From an uncultured bacterium (GTDB lineage Bacteria > Bacillota > Clostridia > Lachnospirales > Lachnospiraceae), in the NCBI GenBank assembly GCA_905216215.1, contig CAJMSZ010000015.1, forward strand, positions 1 through 52,812: a stretch of DNA of 52,812 nt, in the 5' to 3' direction. How positions within the stretch are numbered: position 1 is the stretch's first letter; each line of letters begins with the position of its first letter. Positions 50,323 through 52,812 of the stretch are shown here, piece by piece. The notes beneath the pieces are model-generated. The model did not search any database. It was not told where the DNA came from and worked only from the letters and a program-made list of their open reading frames with translations. The position numbers and the translations under genes were made by a program.

Positions 50323-51894
50323 ATGAGTATTTTAAATGTAGAACATCTGACCCACGGTTTTGGTGACCGCGCCATTTTCAATGACGTTTCTTTCCGCCTG
50401 TTAAAAGGGGAGCACATCGGACTGGTGGGTGCAAACGGGGAAGGAAAATCCACCTTCTTCAGCATTGTAACCGGAAAACTTCAGCCTGACGAAGGGAAGA
50501 TCGAATGGTCTAAAAATGTCCGTGCCGGTTACCTGGATCAGCACACCAAACTAACGGCAGGCATGACGATTCGTGATGTATTAAAATCCGCATTCTCATA
50601 TCTGTATGAACTGGAAGAAAAAATGAACGACATCTATGCCAGTCTGGGCGATGTGTCACAAGATGAAATGGATGCCCTGATGGAGGAGGCTGGCACCATT
50701 CAGGATATGTTAAGTGCCCATGACTTCTATATCATTGATGCGAAAATTGAGGAGGTTGCCCGTGCCCTCGGAATCCTTGATTTCGGCCTTGACCGTGATG
50801 TGACGGACTTAAGCGGTGGACAGCGTACCCGTATCCTGCTGGCAAAGCTGCTTCTTGAGAAGCCGGACATTCTTCTTCTCGACGAGCCAACCAACTACCT
50901 GGATGAAGAACATATTGCATGGCTGAAACGTTATTTATTGGATTATGAAAATGCATTCATTCTCATTTCCCATGACATTCCATTTTTAAACGAAGTGGTA
51001 AATATCATTTACCACATGGAAAATCAGGAACTGAACCGCTATGTAGGAGATTACGAACATTTTCAGGAAGTTTACGCGGTAAAGAAAGCACAACTTGAAG
51101 CAGCCTACAAACGTCAGCAACAGGAAATCAATGAACTCAAGGATTTTGTAGCCAGAAACAAAGCCCGTGTTTCTACCCGTAATATGGCCATGTCCCGTCA
51201 GAAAAAGCTGGATAAAATGGATGTAATCGAGCTGGCCGCCGAACGTCCAAAACCACAATTTAACTTCAAGGTTGGCCGCACACCGGGCAGATACATCTTT
51301 GAAACACATGATTTGGTCATTGGATATGATAAGAACAAGCCGCTTTCCAGACCGCTCAATCTCTCTATGGAGCGAGGACATAAGATTGCTCTGGTCGGTG
51401 CAAACGGAATCGGTAAGACCACCCTTCTGAAGAGTATTCTGGGTCTGATTCCTGCCCTCTCCGGCTCCTGCGAGCTTGGCGAAAATCTGCAGATTGGTTA
51501 CTTCGAACAAGAAGTAAAGGGCGATAATAAAACCACCTGTATCGAAGAAATCTGGCAAGAATTCCCGTCCTTCACCCAGTACGAAGTGCGTTCTGCCCTT
51601 GCCAAATGCGGTCTGACTACCAAGCATATTGAAAGCCAGGTTCGTGTATTAAGTGGTGGAGAACAGGCGAAAGTACGTCTCTGCAAACTCATCAACAAAG
51701 ACACCAACATCCTGCTTTTGGACGAGCCAACCAACCATCTGGATGTAGATGCCAAAGATGAGTTAAAACGGGCACTTCTCGACTACCGTGGAAGCGTACT
51801 CCTCATCTGCCATGAACCGGAATTTTATCAGGATGTGGTATCAGAAGTCTGGGATTGCAGCAAGTGGTCTACACTGGATGCCGGATTGCTATAG
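50323..51894 (+). CDS. ABC-F family ATPase
   Basis: 523 residues with two ABC domains and no membrane segments. Domain 1 has VGANGEGKST, LSGGQRTRILLAKLL and LLLDEPTNYLD; domain 2 has VGANGIGKTT, LSGGEQAKVRLCKLI and LLLDEPTNHLD. The charged linker between them (about residues 240-320, AYKRQQQEINELKDFVARNKARVS) is the P-site tRNA interaction motif region. The second switch His is in CHEPEFY instead of the usual SHDRxF. ABC-F proteins act at the ribosomal E-site as translation factors or antibiotic protection. Nothing marks it as a resistance type; a housekeeping YbiT/YkpA-like role is more likely. Confidence 0.92.
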   Translation: MSILNVEHLTHGFGDRAIFNDVSFRLLKGEHIGLVGANGEGKSTFFSIVTGKLQPDEGKIEWSKNVRAGYLDQHTKLTAGMTIRDVLKSAFSYLYELEEKMNDIYASLGDVSQDEMDALMEEAGTIQDMLSAHDFYIIDAKIEEVARALGILDFGLDRDVTDLSGGQRTRILLAKLLLEKPDILLLDEPTNYLDEEHIAWLKRYLLDYENAFILISHDIPFLNEVVNIIYHMENQELNRYVGDYEHFQEVYAVKKAQLEAAYKRQQQEINELKDFVARNKARVSTRNMAMSRQKKLDKMDVIELAAERPKPQFNFKVGRTPGRYIFETHDLVIGYDKNKPLSRPLNLSMERGHKIALVGANGIGKTTLLKSILGLIPALSGSCELGENLQIGYFEQEVKGDNKTTCIEEIWQEFPSFTQYEVRSALAKCGLTTKHIESQVRVLSGGEQAKVRLCKLINKDTNILLLDEPTNHLDVDAKDELKRALLDYRGSVLLICHEPEFYQDVVSEVWDCSKWSTLDAGLL

Positions 51895-51947
51895 AAAAGA
51901 ACTATAAAATAATGTTGGGTGCAATTGCTAAACCATTATTTTCTATT

Positions 51948-51988
51948 AAAAAAGCTATCGGAAATTTTATCTTATCCGATAGCTTTTT
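51948..51988. terminator. Bidirectional terminator
   Basis: AAAAAGCTATCGG and CCGATAGCTTTTT pair perfectly around about 14 bases, between the convergent ABC-F and Rpn genes. Confidence 0.9.
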
Positions 51989-52017
51989 ATAAGCTTTAGT
52001 CTAATCCCTTCCTATGT

Positions 52018-52812
52018 TTATTTCCAGTATTTTTCAATCAAAGGCATAATATCCTCTCTACATAACTCAGACGCTTCCATTAACTGCTTTACCGCTTCTT
52101 CTTTCGACATTTTCAGGTTATACATAACCTTTACCGAAGCTTTCAGACCTCTGGCTAGTCCAGATTTCTCACCTTCCTCTTTTCCTTCTTCCCTGTCCCA
52201 GATTCTTTGTCTTTCTTCATCATATTCATAGATACTCATTTTCTTTGCCTCATTTCTGTATCGTGTCAGAAAATCTGCCAATATACCTTCTGCAATACAT
52301 TCCGTAATTGCCCGTTCTACAGCGTCTTCTATATTCATCTCCCCTGCATACTCTCTGACTCTTGAAGTATAGATGACATAATCACTTAAAGTCTTACAGG
52401 CATTTACAATATCACTGTTATAACCAGGATTGATGTTAAGTAAGACTGCCTTTAAATTCAACCATGGTTCTTTCTCCTGAATTTCAAAGGCATCCGATAA
52501 TTCCAGCACTTCCCGCTCTGCTCTTTTTTCCCTTCCATTATAGAAAATCAGAAATCTTGGAGCCGGAATCGCAATCCTTCTGCTTCCATACAGGTTACTG
52601 TTCTTCGTCATCTTCGAATACAAGTCAGACACATAGAACAAATATCGAAGTGGCAAGTTCGGACTGTATGTGGACTGGTGTTCGTATAACGATAGTCTGG
52701 AATCAATGATAAAAGAAATATCGTTGTGCATGGACAGATATATTGCATTTTCCAATGTGTTTATTTCCAGTTCATCCGGATTTGAATAATTCGTTCCGTT
52801 TACTGCATTATA
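52018..52812 (-). CDS. Rpn family recombination-promoting nuclease / putative transposase, 5' end missing
   Basis: 265 codons are visible and the frame stays open to the right edge, so the start lies outside the window. YNAVNGTNYSNPDELEINTLENA, then NDISFIIDSRLSLYEHQSTYSPNLPLRYL is the PD-(D/E)XK nuclease region of the Rpn/DUF4351-type family. RFLIFYNG, NCK/NACKTLSDYVIYTSRVREY and the helical Glu-rich C-terminus (EEGKEEGEKSGLARGLKASV) are typical. Rpn proteins are linked to RecA-independent recombination and phage defence and occur in many divergent copies in Lachnospiraceae. No terminal repeats are seen, so there is no evidence that it moves on its own. Confidence 0.85.
   Translation of the reverse strand, partial: YNAVNGTNYSNPDELEINTLENAIYLSMHNDISFIIDSRLSLYEHQSTYSPNLPLRYLFYVSDLYSKMTKNSNLYGSRRIAIPAPRFLIFYNGREKRAEREVLELSDAFEIQEKEPWLNLKAVLLNINPGYNSDIVNACKTLSDYVIYTSRVREYAGEMNIEDAVERAITECIAEGILADFLTRYRNEAKKMSIYEYDEERQRIWDREEGKEEGEKSGLARGLKASVKVMYNLKMSKEEAVKQLMEASELCREDIMPLIEKYWK

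Noticed and set aside
51948..52812. Complete mobile element at the right end
   Set aside because: The Rpn-type gene is cut by the window edge and no terminal inverted repeats or target duplication are visible; the hairpin at 51948-51988 is a terminator.

Overview
The window looks like a chromosomal segment of a gut-type Lachnospiraceae (Clostridia, Firmicutes). This rests on gene content and style: [FeFe] hydrogenase, rubrerythrins, double-cubane dehydratase-like proteins, DUF1836, DUF4317 plus ABC-F, an anaerobic (early cobalt insertion) cobalamin pathway, purine-rich Shine-Dalgarno sites and low-to-moderate GC. No rRNA, tRNA, CRISPR array or complete insertion sequence was seen.

Layout. 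(1) 1-2.3 kb: the frame-damaged tail of a membrane-anchored Xre regulator, degV with a strong promoter and an overlapping palindrome, a divergent DUF1836 regulator that appears leaderless, and a decayed reading frame. (2) 2.3-8.2 kb, minus strand: one tightly packed unit of a NitT/TauT-type importer (lipoprotein, permease, ATPase) followed directly by a GltD-like flavoprotein with a NuoF-type Fe-S domain and an [FeFe] hydrogenase. (3) 8.4-10.3 kb, minus: a rubrerythrin and a second protein fusing flavin reductase, rubredoxin and rubrerythrin. (4) 10.4-13.2 kb, plus: a roughly 400-nt leader full of hairpins, including a 2.6-copy 86-bp tandem repeat, ahead of two double-cubane-cluster proteins. 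(5) 13.2-15.7 kb, plus: a polar amino acid ABC importer.

(6) 15.7-39.6 kb, minus: a cobalamin locus. It starts with a PflX-like radical SAM protein and a YkgJ-type Cys cluster protein. It then runs through cbiP, cobT, cobU, cobS, a short CobU paralogue, cobC, cbiB, cobD, cbiC, cbiD, cbiF, cbiG, cbiH, a cbiJ-cbiE-cbiT fusion and cbiA, mostly with overlapping ends. At the cbiA stop codon a new promoter starts a cobalamin riboswitch with a terminator. The riboswitch controls a 973-residue secreted multidomain protein, a BtuFCD-like importer, cobO and a GNAT acetyltransferase. The secreted protein ends in a partial copy of the adjacent binding protein and is the best candidate here for an undescribed system: corrinoid capture at a Gram-positive surface.

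(7) 39.8-52.8 kb: yqeY, an ABC-2 exporter, a MATE exporter, a heterodimeric ABC exporter pair with one degenerate ATP site, a TIGR04076 protein with a pyridoxamine kinase, DUF4317 with an ABC-F ATPase, and a 5'-truncated Rpn-type nuclease running off the right edge.

How the genes fit together: the cobalamin block makes the corrin ring from cobalt-precorrin-3 onward, amidates it, adds the lower ligand and adenosylates it, while the riboswitch unit salvages corrinoids. The CbiL, CbiK/CbiX and uroporphyrinogen III methyltransferase steps are not in the window and must be encoded elsewhere if the pathway is complete. The hydrogenase, rubrerythrin and double-cubane blocks fit a strict anaerobe disposing of electrons and coping with traces of oxygen.
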